64,000 nucleotides of DNA from GJ-E10 sp035625725 (lineage in GTDB: Bacteria > Pseudomonadota > Gammaproteobacteria > Burkholderiales > Burkholderiaceae_F). The translations under genes and the position numbers were made by a program. The notes under the pieces are model-generated. The model did not search any database. It was not told the origin of the DNA and was given only the letters and a program-made list of their open reading frames with translations. Positions 43,928 to 52,770 of this stretch are shown here, one piece after another. Location: contig DASPPB010000014.1 in NCBI GenBank assembly GCA_035625725.1, forward strand, positions 8,617-72,616, written 5' to 3'. The stretch's first letter is position 1, and the number at the start of each line of letters is the position of its first letter.

Positions 43928-45307
43928 ATGACGCGGCGCTTTGACGCAATCATCATCGGCAGCGGACAAGCCGGGCCGCCACTTGCCGGCCGGCTGACGA
44001 ACGCGGGGATGTCGGTCGCTTTCATTGAGCGCGAACACTTCGGCGGCACCTGCGTAAACGACGGCTGCATTCCTACGAAGACGCTCGTGGCGAGCGCCTA
44101 CGCGGCTTTCATGGCGCGTCGCCACGCGGACTTCGGCGTAACGCTGAGCGGGCCGATCGGAGTGGATATGCGGGCCGTACGGGCGCGCAAGGACGGCATC
44201 GTGCAAGCTTCTGTCGACGGGGTCGCTGCTTGGGTCAAGGCAATGCCCAAGTTGAGCGTCTTCTGGGGATCGGCGCGCTTTACGGGGGCGCACCGCGTTG
44301 CCGTCGATGGCGAGGTACTGGAATCGGAGCGCATTTTCATCAACGTTGGCGGAACACCCTTCGTGCCTCAGTGGAATGGACTGCGCGATGTGCCGTACCT
44401 TACGAATACCAGCATGATGGAAGTGGACTATTTGCCTGAGCACCTCGTGATTGTGGGGGGTAGCTATATCGGGTTGGAATTTGCGCAGATGTATCGGCGC
44501 TTTGGCTCGCGAGTGACGATCGTCGAGCAGGGTCCGCGGCTCATCGCGCGGGAAGATGAAGATGTCTCGGAAGCGATTCATGACATTTTGGTCGGCGAAG
44601 ACATACAAATCCGCTTGAATGCGAAATGCATCGGCGTCGCTCGGCATGGAGCGGGCGTCGCGGTCCGGTCGGAGTGTGTCGCAGGCGAACCCGCAGTTGC
44701 CGGCAGTCACCTGCTACTTGCGATCGGCCGGCGCCCCAACACCGACGGGCTAGGGCTGGACGTGGCGGGGATCTCGTGCGATGAGCGCGGGTTCATACGC
44801 GTCGATGAGCAGTTGCGCACGAACGTGCCGGGAGTATGGGCGCTGGGGGACGTCAATGGGCGCGGTGCCTTCACACACACTTCTTGGAATGACTACGAGA
44901 TTGTGGCAGCCAATGTACTCGATGCCGATCCGCGTCGCGTAAGCGAGCGCATTGGTGCCTACGCGCTTTTCATCGATCCGCCGCTGGGGCGGGCGGGAAT
45001 GACCGAGCGCGAGGTGCGCGCTTCGGGCGCAAAGGCGCTCATCGGCAAGATCCCAATGACTCGAGTCGGCCGGGCGCGCGAGCGCGGGGAGAGCCTCGGG
45101 TTCATGAAGATTCTCGTGGATGCGCCGACAAAGACGATTCTGGGAGCTGCGCTGCTCGGCTTAAACGGCGATGAAATTGTCCATACGATTCTTGACATCA
45201 TGTACGCCAGAGCGCCCTACACCGTGATTGCCCGGGCAATGCACATTCACCCAACGGTTTCCGAACTCCTTCCCACCCTGTTGCAGAACATGGCGCCACT
45301 GCACTGA
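43928..45307 (+). CDS. FAD-dependent pyridine nucleotide-disulfide oxidoreductase (mercuric reductase-like)
   Basis: A 459-residue class I flavin disulfide reductase. FAD-binding AIIIGSGQAGPPLAGRL at the N-terminus, redox-active Cys42/Cys47 in GGTCVNDGCIPTKT, NAD(P)-binding IVGGSYIGLEFAQMY, second FAD motif VWALGDVNGRGAFTHT, and the C-terminal HIHPTVSELLPT with the catalytic His-Glu. It lacks the N-terminal metal-binding domain and the C-terminal vicinal Cys pair of MerA, so mercury reduction is unlikely; the substrate is unknown. It is followed 35 bp later by a patatin-like gene on the same strand. Confidence 0.88.
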   Translation: MTRRFDAIIIGSGQAGPPLAGRLTNAGMSVAFIEREHFGGTCVNDGCIPTKTLVASAYAAFMARRHADFGVTLSGPIGVDMRAVRARKDGIVQASVDGVAAWVKAMPKLSVFWGSARFTGAHRVAVDGEVLESERIFINVGGTPFVPQWNGLRDVPYLTNTSMMEVDYLPEHLVIVGGSYIGLEFAQMYRRFGSRVTIVEQGPRLIAREDEDVSEAIHDILVGEDIQIRLNAKCIGVARHGAGVAVRSECVAGEPAVAGSHLLLAIGRRPNTDGLGLDVAGISCDERGFIRVDEQLRTNVPGVWALGDVNGRGAFTHTSWNDYEIVAANVLDADPRRVSERIGAYALFIDPPLGRAGMTEREVRASGAKALIGKIPMTRVGRARERGESLGFMKILVDAPTKTILGAALLGLNGDEIVHTILDIMYARAPYTVIARAMHIHPTVSELLPTLLQNMAPLH

Positions 45308-45342
45308 CAGCCTGGGTCTGGCCGGAACAGAAAAAAGCGCTT

Positions 45343-46455
45343 ATGGACCGCGTAGAGCCGACAAAGCAAAGCGACCGCCCCCCGCTCCCGGGCCAAGTCG
45401 TCCTCGTACTGCAGGGCGGTGGCGCCTTGGGTGCATTCCAGGGCGGGGTATATGAGGCGATGCACGAGCAGGGCATCGAGCCCGATTGGGTGATCGGCAC
45501 CTCGATCGGCGCGATCAATGGAGCACTGATCGCGGGCAATGCGGTGGAGCATCGCCTGGAGCGGTTGCAGCAATTCTGGAAGCGAGTGTCCGTAGGCGCC
45601 GCGCCCACGTCTCTGGCCAGCACCATGGTCGGCCAATTCTTCTCCAGTTTTTCGATTCTCGCCGGCGGCGTACCCGGATTCTTCAGTCCGCGACCGCTGG
45701 GGTGGCAGGGTCTCTACGCCGACAGGGGCGTGGACCGTGCCTCCTATTACCGCACCGACGCTCTGGAGCAGACGCTTTCGGAACTCGTCGATACGGACGC
45801 TTTGAATTCGCGTAAGCCGCGGCTGACAGTGGGTGCGGTAAACGTCTGCTCGGGTGCAATGCGCTACTTTGATAGTCGTGACGAAAACCTCACGCTCGAT
45901 CACATTCGGGCGTCTGGCGCGCTGCCGCCGTACTTTGGCGCAGTGCGCATCGATGCGGAGCCCTTTTGGGATGGCGGCATTTATTCGAACACGCCGATCG
46001 AAGCGGTGCTGGACGACCGACCGCGACGCGATTCCCTGATTTTTGCGGTTCACGTCTGGCAGCCGACGGCCGTCGAGCCGCCTACGATCTGGGACGTACT
46101 CGGCCGCCAAAAAGATATCCAATATGCCAGCCGCGACATGAGTCATCTGGGGCGTCAGCGCCAGATTCATCGCCTCCGGCACATCATCCGCGAGTTGAGC
46201 ATGCGCCTGCCGCAGGAGCAGCTTGGGCGACCCGAAGTGCAGGACCTCGTCGCCTACGGCTGTGGCACGACGATGCACGTCTTGCATCTGCAGGCGCCCC
46301 GCATTGACGGGGAAAATCACATGAAGGATATCGACTTCACCCCGCACGGCATTCGAATGCGCTGGGATGCGGGCTATGCGGATGCTGTGCAGGCGCTGGA
46401 GCGTCGGGCATGGCTCGAACGAAGCGATCCGATCGAGGGGATCGTCGAACACTGA
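45343..46455 (+). CDS. Patatin-like phospholipase with DUF3734
   Basis: A 370-residue protein with the patatin catalytic dyad: oxyanion loop QGGGALGAF, nucleophile GTSIGA and the Asp in FWDGGIYSNTP. The C-terminal third matches DUF3734, a fusion often found in proteobacteria near polyhydroxybutyrate genes. It would hydrolyse acyl esters of phospholipids or lipids in the cytosol or at the membrane. No polyhydroxybutyrate gene is in the window. It follows the flavin oxidoreductase by 35 bp. Confidence 0.88.
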   Translation: MDRVEPTKQSDRPPLPGQVVLVLQGGGALGAFQGGVYEAMHEQGIEPDWVIGTSIGAINGALIAGNAVEHRLERLQQFWKRVSVGAAPTSLASTMVGQFFSSFSILAGGVPGFFSPRPLGWQGLYADRGVDRASYYRTDALEQTLSELVDTDALNSRKPRLTVGAVNVCSGAMRYFDSRDENLTLDHIRASGALPPYFGAVRIDAEPFWDGGIYSNTPIEAVLDDRPRRDSLIFAVHVWQPTAVEPPTIWDVLGRQKDIQYASRDMSHLGRQRQIHRLRHIIRELSMRLPQEQLGRPEVQDLVAYGCGTTMHVLHLQAPRIDGENHMKDIDFTPHGIRMRWDAGYADAVQALERRAWLERSDPIEGIVEH

Positions 46456-46668
46456 AGAACGCGGCGCTTCGCGTCTCGCGCGTGCCTCGCGCCAAAGCAA
46501 TCATTCCGATCATCGCCGCCACTGCGCTTCGAAACACCGGCGCGAGCCGGCCCGACCGACCCAAGCCAGTCGCTGTTGCGCGGCACCAACGTGCATGCGC
46601 TCTACGACCTATACTGCCCGCAAGCGTGTTCGAAGGCACTTCCAATACCAATACCGCGGGAGAACACC

Positions 46669-48756
46669 ATGAATGATGCGGCTGCGATTGTGCCGACCAC
46701 CGTGCAAGGCAAGCTCCTGTGGGCCGTCGTCGCCGCCGTCGGTGCCATTTCGCTGGGTGTTTTTGCACTCAACCGCGGAGAGGCGATCAGTGCTTCGTGG
46801 CTCGTGGTTGCCGCGGTGTGTGTTTACCTGATCGCATACCGCTTTTATGCCCGGTTCATTGCCTATCGAGCGCTGGGCGCCGACGCGACGCGACAAACGC
46901 CCGCCTATCGCCGCAACGATGGCTTGGATTACGTGCCAACCAATCGTTATGTCCTCTTTGGACATCACTTCGCGGCAATCGCTGGCGCGGGGCCGCTGGT
47001 CGGTCCGGTGCTCGCGGCGCAGATGGGCTATTTGCCGGGGACGTTGTGGCTTCTTGCAGGCGTTGTGTTTGCCGGGGCGGTCCAGGACATGACGGTACTT
47101 TTCCTATCGACCCGCCGCGATGGCCGCTCGCTCGGGGAGATTATCCGCGCCGAGATGGGACCGGCTCCGGGCACGATTGCCGGCATCGGCGTTCTTCTTA
47201 TCTGCATCATCATCCTGGCTGTTTTGGCTCTTGTAGTAGTCAACGCGCTCAAAGGCAGCCCCTGGGGCACCTTCACGGTGTTTTGCACGATTCCCATCGC
47301 CCTCATCATGGGCATCTACGGCCGTTATGTTCGACCCGCGCGCGTGGGCGAAATGTCGGCCATCGGGGCCGTTTTGCTCATCGTCGCCCTTCTTTACGGA
47401 CGCACGGTCGCGGAAACGCCGCAGTTGGCTGCCCTATTTACCTTTAGCGGCCCGAGCCTCGCGCTGATCATCATCGGCTACGGCTACGTCGCATCGGTGC
47501 TGCCGGTTTGGCTGCTTCTCGCGCCGCGCGATTATCTTTCCACGTTCATGAAGATCGGGACGGTCGGCTTGCTGGCGATCGGCATTCTCCTCGTCCGACC
47601 CGAGTTGCAAATGCCGGCCCTCACCCAGTTCACGGACGGTACGGGCCCGGTATGGGCCGGCAGTCTGTTCCCCTTTCTCTTCATCACGATCGCCTGCGGC
47701 GCGGTTTCCGGATGGCACGCGCTGATCTCCTCGGGCACGACGCCCAAGATGATCGAAAACGAAGCCCAGGTGCAGTTCATCGGTTACGGCGCGATGCTGA
47801 TGGAGTCTTTTGTCGGGGTGATGGCGATGATCGCAGCTTGTGCCATTCACCCGGGAGCGTATTTTGCGATGAACAGCGCGGCTGCCGTAATCGGGACAAC
47901 GGCGACGCAGGCCGCGGCGACCATTTCCTCCTGGGGTTTCGTGGTCACGCCCGATGCGCTGGCGCAGATCGCGCAAGACGTGGGCGAGAAAACGATACTG
48001 TCGCGTACCGGTGGCGCTCCGACCTTGGCTGTCGGCATGGCCCAGATCCTGGCCCAGTTCCTGGGCGGAAAATCGATGATGGCGATCTGGTACCACTTCG
48101 CGATCCTGTTTGAGGCCCTGTTCATATTGACCACCGTCGATGCGGGTACGCGCGTGTGCCGGTTCATGATCCAGGATCTTGTCGGCAATGCGATTCCGAC
48201 GTTCCGCGAAACCAAATCGTGGGCCAATAACCTCGTTGGCTCTGCAATTTCATGTGCGATGTGGGGCTATTTTCTCTACGTCGGCATCATCGATCCCTTC
48301 GGTGGGATCTGGACGTTGTGGCCCCTGTTCGGCACGGCAAACCAGATGTTGGCAGCGATCGCGCTGATGCTGTGCACCGTGGTGCTGTTCAAGATGAAGC
48401 GTCAGCAATACGCCTGGGTGACCGTGGTACCGGCCACCTGGCTGGTCGTTTGCACCGTCAGTGCGGGATTCGAAAAGGCCTTCAGCTCGAACCCGGCAGT
48501 CGGCTTTTTCGCGCACGCGGCAAAATTCGGCAGTGCCGCCGCGGCGGGCGAAGTGCTGGCGCCGGCCAAGACGCTGGGCGACATGACGCGGATCGTGTTT
48601 AACGACAACCTGGATGCGATGTTGGCGGTCGTTTTTATCGTGGTCGTGCTTTCGACGCTGGCCTATGCGTTGATCAGCATCCGCAAGGCTCTTGCGGTAC
48701 CGACCAGCACCACCCAGGAGGTGGGCGCTGTCGCTTTGGCGGGAGGCACCAGATGA
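46669..48756 (+). CDS. cstA: Carbon starvation protein CstA
   Basis: A 695-residue inner-membrane protein with about 16-18 helices. Family segments include YFARFI-like RFYARFIAYRALGADATRQTP, then NRYVLFGHHFAAIAGAGPLVGP and VQDMTVLFLSTRRDGRSLGEI. CstA/BtsT proteins take up pyruvate or peptides when carbon is scarce. The ATG at 46669 follows a GGGAGAA site. TATACT at 46610-46615 may be a -10 element. It overlaps ybdD by ATGA. Confidence 0.95.
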   Translation: MNDAAAIVPTTVQGKLLWAVVAAVGAISLGVFALNRGEAISASWLVVAAVCVYLIAYRFYARFIAYRALGADATRQTPAYRRNDGLDYVPTNRYVLFGHHFAAIAGAGPLVGPVLAAQMGYLPGTLWLLAGVVFAGAVQDMTVLFLSTRRDGRSLGEIIRAEMGPAPGTIAGIGVLLICIIILAVLALVVVNALKGSPWGTFTVFCTIPIALIMGIYGRYVRPARVGEMSAIGAVLLIVALLYGRTVAETPQLAALFTFSGPSLALIIIGYGYVASVLPVWLLLAPRDYLSTFMKIGTVGLLAIGILLVRPELQMPALTQFTDGTGPVWAGSLFPFLFITIACGAVSGWHALISSGTTPKMIENEAQVQFIGYGAMLMESFVGVMAMIAACAIHPGAYFAMNSAAAVIGTTATQAAATISSWGFVVTPDALAQIAQDVGEKTILSRTGGAPTLAVGMAQILAQFLGGKSMMAIWYHFAILFEALFILTTVDAGTRVCRFMIQDLVGNAIPTFRETKSWANNLVGSAISCAMWGYFLYVGIIDPFGGIWTLWPLFGTANQMLAAIALMLCTVVLFKMKRQQYAWVTVVPATWLVVCTVSAGFEKAFSSNPAVGFFAHAAKFGSAAAAGEVLAPAKTLGDMTRIVFNDNLDAMLAVVFIVVVLSTLAYALISIRKALAVPTSTTQEVGAVALAGGTR

Positions 48757-48953
48757 ACAAATTGCGGATCGCCTATGGCTGGGCGCAGCGCGCTGCACGC
48801 ATGATGATCGGTATTCCCGACTACGAGACCTATGTCCAACATCGCAAAACGTTTCACCCCAACGAATCGATCATGAGCTATGAGGAATTTTTCTTTGAGC
48901 GCCAATCGGTGCGGTACACGGTGAGTCGGGATCGAATGAAGGGCTGCTGCTAA
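48753..48953 (+). CDS. YbdD/YjiX family small protein
   Basis: A 66-residue protein, MNKLRIAYGWAQRAARMMIG then PDYETYVQHRKTFHP and MSYEEFFFERQSVRY, which are the YbdD/YjiX hallmarks, with a C-terminal Cys-Cys. It is always found after cstA-type genes and is thought to be needed for or to tune the transporter. Its ATG overlaps the cstA stop. Confidence 0.93.
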   Translation: MNKLRIAYGWAQRAARMMIGIPDYETYVQHRKTFHPNESIMSYEEFFFERQSVRYTVSRDRMKGCC

Positions 48954-49503
48954 TGCGCACTGCGCGCCGCCGCAATTGCGCTGACGCGTAAGCTCGCCGG
49001 CGTTGCTTTGCGGCGATCACTAGGGGCTGGGGGCCGTGCATCGGGCATCAACCCCGGAGCGACCGGCGCGTGAATCAATCTGCCGGATTTTTCTGCGTAG
49101 GCCCTCTTCTGCGATTGTGCGCCGCTCGCAAAACGGCACATTTTTGTGTCGTCGTTGCGGCCCTCGTAGTAGGTCGGTTCCCAACGGTGGCGAAGATTCG
49201 GGTGGTGTTCGAAGCTGATCCGATGGGACGCGGCCCGGAGACTTCGGTCTCCTCGGCGGGAAGCCGACGGCGCGCGCACCGCCTCGGCGTTGTCGAAAGT
49301 GTGACCAACGTGTTGGGCGGTGGCGAACGGAAATTCGCGCGACTCGTGTTGGGCGAAGTGGCAGGTACGGACCATGCGCCACGGGAAGCGAAGGCCCGTA
49401 ATTGCGCGCGTGTGGCCGTTGCGCAGGATGCCCGGACTGTAGGCGAGACCGCGCCGCGGCAGGCAGATGAGACTCGGCTAACGACCGCTAGAGCCTCGGA
49501 ATT
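48954..49503. other. 550-bp stretch without a recognised gene
   Basis: Between ybdD and the convergent YqgE-like gene. Frames of up to about 150 codons exist on both strands but are Arg-rich, lack ribosome sites and match nothing. No clear terminator hairpin with a T-tract was seen. Confidence 0.5.
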
Positions 49504-50088
49504 TCATGTGCCGTGAACGGCGTCCGGAACTTCCTCTTCCGGCCAAGGATGCTCGGATTTTCGTTCAAAGATCATGTCCGGCTTGGCCGGCGTAAGAGTC
49601 CAGTCGCCGCGCGCAATTTCGGCCTCCAGCTGGCCCGGCAACCAGCCGGAATGGCCGATGAAAATCCGCAGACCCTCCATCGGTTTGTCCCGGGCCAGGA
49701 GCTTGCGCAGCAGCTCCAGATTCGTGCTCACATAAACGCCGTCGAGTACCTGGATCGCATGTTCGGGCAGCGTGTCAGCACGAAAAAGAAATGACAAAGT
49801 CGCGAGTTGGACAGGACCGCCGAAGTACACCTTGTCTTGCAGTTTCGCAAGGCGCTCAAGATCGGGAAAGAGGTGCGAGACGGAGATCGGCGTGGGGCGG
49901 TTGATGATGACACCGGCCGGCGCAGGACCGATGTTGTTCATCACGAGCACGACCGAGTCCTTGAAATCGGGATCAGGAAGATCTTCGCGCGCGACCAGGA
50001 GGATTGCGGTCAACGGCTTGGTGGTGTCGGCCGATATCGACAACGATATGCCGAACAGAATCAAGAACGCGTAAAAGGCTCGGTTCAT
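49504..50088 (-). CDS. YqgE/AlgH-family protein with signal peptide
   Basis: A 194-residue protein whose core matches YqgE: LVAREDLPDPDFKDSVVLVM, GVIINRPTPISVSHLFPDL, VYFGGPV and IFIGHSGWLPGQLEAEI. Usual YqgE is cytosolic and begins directly at its core. Here a 20-residue hydrophobic leader (MNRAFYAFLILFGISLSISA) precedes it, so the protein is probably exported to the periplasm. The function of the family is unknown. The start is the ATG at 50088; it points away from the PagL-like gene. Confidence 0.85.
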   Translation of the reverse strand: MNRAFYAFLILFGISLSISADTTKPLTAILLVAREDLPDPDFKDSVVLVMNNIGPAPAGVIINRPTPISVSHLFPDLERLAKLQDKVYFGGPVQLATLSFLFRADTLPEHAIQVLDGVYVSTNLELLRKLLARDKPMEGLRIFIGHSGWLPGQLEAEIARGDWTLTPAKPDMIFERKSEHPWPEEEVPDAVHGT

Positions 50089-50602
50089 GTCCTGCGAAAG
50101 GCCTCGACACGGGCCCTGCGCACGAAGCTGGCCGCAAATTCCGTCCGCATTCGGTGGCGATTGAAGAGGACCCCGAGATTCCGACCCCGACCTTGGCGAC
50201 AAAGACCGCTTTGGAACCCAGGCAACCACGCTACGCGTTTGGCCTGAGGGGGTCAAGGAACTCTTTCCGAAGGGAATTTGCTTGCCGGTGCAACGGGGCG
50301 ACGCGATGCAGAAAGCGGTTGCAGCCTCTCGTGAGCCGTCGTTCCCGCGCTTGCGCAAAGCACACACGGGGCGCATCATTTCATCGAAAACGTCGACCGC
50401 TTATCGCAGGGTCGCCGTGCAACCCCCCGGGGGCGGCACCAACGGTCTTATTTCGGAGTCAATGCCATTGCGGGCCACCGTGGGCTGCAGTAAATCACGG
50501 GTCAACGAAGACTTCCTCCCGGAGGCGGACGTTCGCGAACTCGGAGACCGCCGCGACCGGGACGCTCGCCCGTTTCCGAGTAGCCGGGACCCGCTACGGC
50601 TA
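50089..50602. other. 514-bp divergent gap
   Basis: Between the YqgE-like gene and the likely start of the PagL-like gene. The frame of the PagL gene stays open through this gap to 50282 but reads as basic, low-similarity sequence. No promoter, repeat or RNA gene could be assigned. Confidence 0.45.
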
Positions 50603-51139
50603 TTGACGGGCCCGATTCGCGTATTGTTTTCACTAGTGCTCGCTTTCTTACCAGCAGCGGCGCATGCCGAGGCGGTCGCGGTCGAAGTTGGTTACGGCCA
50701 GGATGTTCGCGTCCAGTCGATCGATCTCGACTTCGATTGGTGTCGCACCTGCGAGCTGGCTGCACCCGAGCACACTTCGCTCGCTCTGGAGTTCGCTGTA
50801 GAAGCGATGCAGGGCCACCGCTCGCAAGAGGCCAACAACAACCTTTTCGCGTTTGGTGCCATGCCGCTGTTGCGATATGCCTGGCCTAATCGGGAGGGTG
50901 CGCTCTTCGTCGAGGACGGGGTGGGCGTGCGCCTGGTGTCCCGAACCCGCCTCTATAACGAACGAGTGCTAAGCACCGCATTCCAATTTGGCGAGCTGCT
51001 TGGCGTCGGCATGCGATTTTGCCGCCACAACGTGTGCGAAGTTGGCCTTCGCGTGCAACACATGTCCAATGGCAATATCAAAAGGCCCAACGACGGCGTG
51101 ACATTCACCGCGATCCGGGTGGCGCTGCACTGGAAGTGA
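50603..51139 (+). CDS. PagL-like lipid A 3-O-deacylase (acyloxyacyl hydrolase family)
   Basis: About 178 residues, forming an outer-membrane beta-barrel after a signal peptide (IRVLFSLVLAFLPAAAHA). The catalytic region reads GLRVQHMSNGNIKRPNDGVTF, resembling the PagL His-Ser pair in the HxSN motif. It would remove the 3-O-linked acyl chain of lipid A. The start is uncertain: TTG 50603 places the signal peptide at the N-terminus; ATG 50462 or ATG 50282 are in frame but give long, unlikely leaders. Four Cys in the mature part are unusual for a small barrel. Confidence 0.72.
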   Translation: MTGPIRVLFSLVLAFLPAAAHAEAVAVEVGYGQDVRVQSIDLDFDWCRTCELAAPEHTSLALEFAVEAMQGHRSQEANNNLFAFGAMPLLRYAWPNREGALFVEDGVGVRLVSRTRLYNERVLSTAFQFGELLGVGMRFCRHNVCEVGLRVQHMSNGNIKRPNDGVTFTAIRVALHWK

Positions 51140-51318
51140 CGGCCAACTCGTCGGGAAGGCAAGGCGCCCCGAGGTTTGCTTCATACAGGACGCCGGCACC
51201 CGATTGCCGGCCAGCCACGATCGATTCGCGGCTGCCGAGCTCCGGATCGCTTTGCGTTGCCACGGGCGCCGGCGAGAGTGGCGGCAAGCCGGTGTCGCGT
51301 GCGCTTTGGGCGAAACCA

Positions 51319-52293
51319 TCAGATTCGCGTGCGTGCGGCGACCTCGCGGATGAACTGCGCCGTACGGGTCGGCGCCGTGACGGGCAGCATGTGTCCGCCT
51401 TCGATGAGCGCAAGCTGCGCGCCCGGCAGCAGGGACCTCAGCGTTTCGCCTTGCCGCAGGGGACTCAGTACGTTGTCGCTGCGCCCGTACAGGATGCTCA
51501 CCGGCAGCCGCATCGCGCCGCAACCTTGCACGATTGCAGGCAGGCTCTCGGGAATTGCGCCGAGATCGGCGCAGGCCGCAACGAAATGGCTTGGCCGCAG
51601 GGCGAGCAGCCCGCCACCGCGCATGGCATAGTCCCGCGGCACCGCTTCAGGACGGAAGACCAACGCCAGCAGATCCTCGCGTTTGGCGATCAAGATGGGT
51701 ATGGCAAGGGTCCACGCGATGAGTTGGCACAGCCGCGGTTGAACGATCCTCAACCCGCGCAATGCCGCGGGGACGTCGCTCGGATGTATGAGTGGCGCCA
51801 CCAATGCAAGGGCGGCCACGCGCTCCGGATGGCGTTGCGCGAGTGCAAGGGCGATTGTGCCGCCCAGCGAATGACCTACGACTATCGCGCGATCGAGCGC
51901 GAGCGTCTCAATAAGCGCCGCCAGGGCATCGGCCTGCGCAGATAGCGAAGCGGAGGCCGTTGGGGCCCGGGCCGAATATCCGGAGCCGGGCCGGTCCACC
52001 GCTACCACGTGAAAATCGTCCGCCAGTTCATCGACCAAGGCGTACGTGAAATTGCCCAGCTGACCGCCAAGGCCATGCACGAGCAGTAGGGCCGGGCCGT
52101 GCCCGCGCTCTACCACGTGCAGGAGCGCGCCGGGTACGTCGACGAACCGGCCAGCGGGAGGCAGCGCCGCTTCGACCCTGCGGACCGTACGCAGGGTAAG
52201 TAGCGCGAGTGCTGCGGCGAGGCCAACGACAAGCAGCAGCACAAGCAGGGCAACCGAAACGGCGGTGGACATCAATGGGACCCCAACGGGCAT
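51319..52293 (-). CDS. Membrane-anchored alpha/beta hydrolase
   Basis: A 324-residue hydrolase with an N-terminal transmembrane anchor (VSVALLVLLLVVGLAAALAL), the oxyanion motif LLVHGLGGQLGNF, the nucleophile elbow VVGHSLGGTIALALA, an Asp in ILYGRSDNVLSP and a His in IEGGHMLPVTAP. The substrate is unknown. It is convergent with the PagL-like gene across about 180 bp. An alternative start is the Met at residue 8. Confidence 0.87.
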   Translation of the reverse strand: MPVGVPLMSTAVSVALLVLLLVVGLAAALALLTLRTVRRVEAALPPAGRFVDVPGALLHVVERGHGPALLLVHGLGGQLGNFTYALVDELADDFHVVAVDRPGSGYSARAPTASASLSAQADALAALIETLALDRAIVVGHSLGGTIALALAQRHPERVAALALVAPLIHPSDVPAALRGLRIVQPRLCQLIAWTLAIPILIAKREDLLALVFRPEAVPRDYAMRGGGLLALRPSHFVAACADLGAIPESLPAIVQGCGAMRLPVSILYGRSDNVLSPLRQGETLRSLLPGAQLALIEGGHMLPVTAPTRTAQFIREVAARTRI

Positions 52294-52770
52294 GAGCCGT
52301 AGCTAGGAGAAGTGCGGACGAGAACGGACCAACGACTTGTCACAAGCCGTTACTCGATCGGGCTTTGCGCCTCGGTTGCATTCTCGCGCGGATGCGCTCG
52401 CCGAGCGGCCTTCCTTCGGCGTCGATGCTGCGGGCCGAGCAACATCCGCGGAATCGGCGCCATGAAAACGAGCCCGGCGACCCACCGGGCACGCGCGAGC
52501 GATAATGTCCACCGTGACGCTGCGGCAGGTGCGGATCGGTGCTTGTTCGCCGGCCTCCGACGACGGCCGCATGCTGCGGTCGTGGGGGGCCCGATTTTTG
52601 GTGGTCGGCAATTCGGTATCGAGGGCCCGCGTAGTCTCGAGCGTCTGCTCGCGCACGCAGCAAAGCCGGTCACGAGCGAGTCCGGCGAGTAGCGGCGCCT
52701 GCGCGACTTTGACGCAGCGCGCTGGCAAGGCCCCGCCGATTACGGCGTCGAGGAGGAGTCAACCATACCC
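52294..52770. other. 477-bp divergent gap before the pxp operon
   Basis: No gene recognised. It holds a GCCCGG/CCGGGC hairpin at 52472-52490 and, just after, GATAAT at 52501-52506, which could be the -10 element of the MFS-pxp operon although no good -35 is in place. Confidence 0.4.

Noticed and set aside
43928..45307. Calling the flavin disulfide reductase a mercuric reductase
   Set aside because: No N-terminal metal-binding domain, no C-terminal vicinal Cys pair, and no mer genes nearby.
52472..52490. GCCCGG/CCGGGC hairpin considered as a terminator
   Set aside because: No T-tract follows and it lies between divergent genes, so it cannot terminate either.
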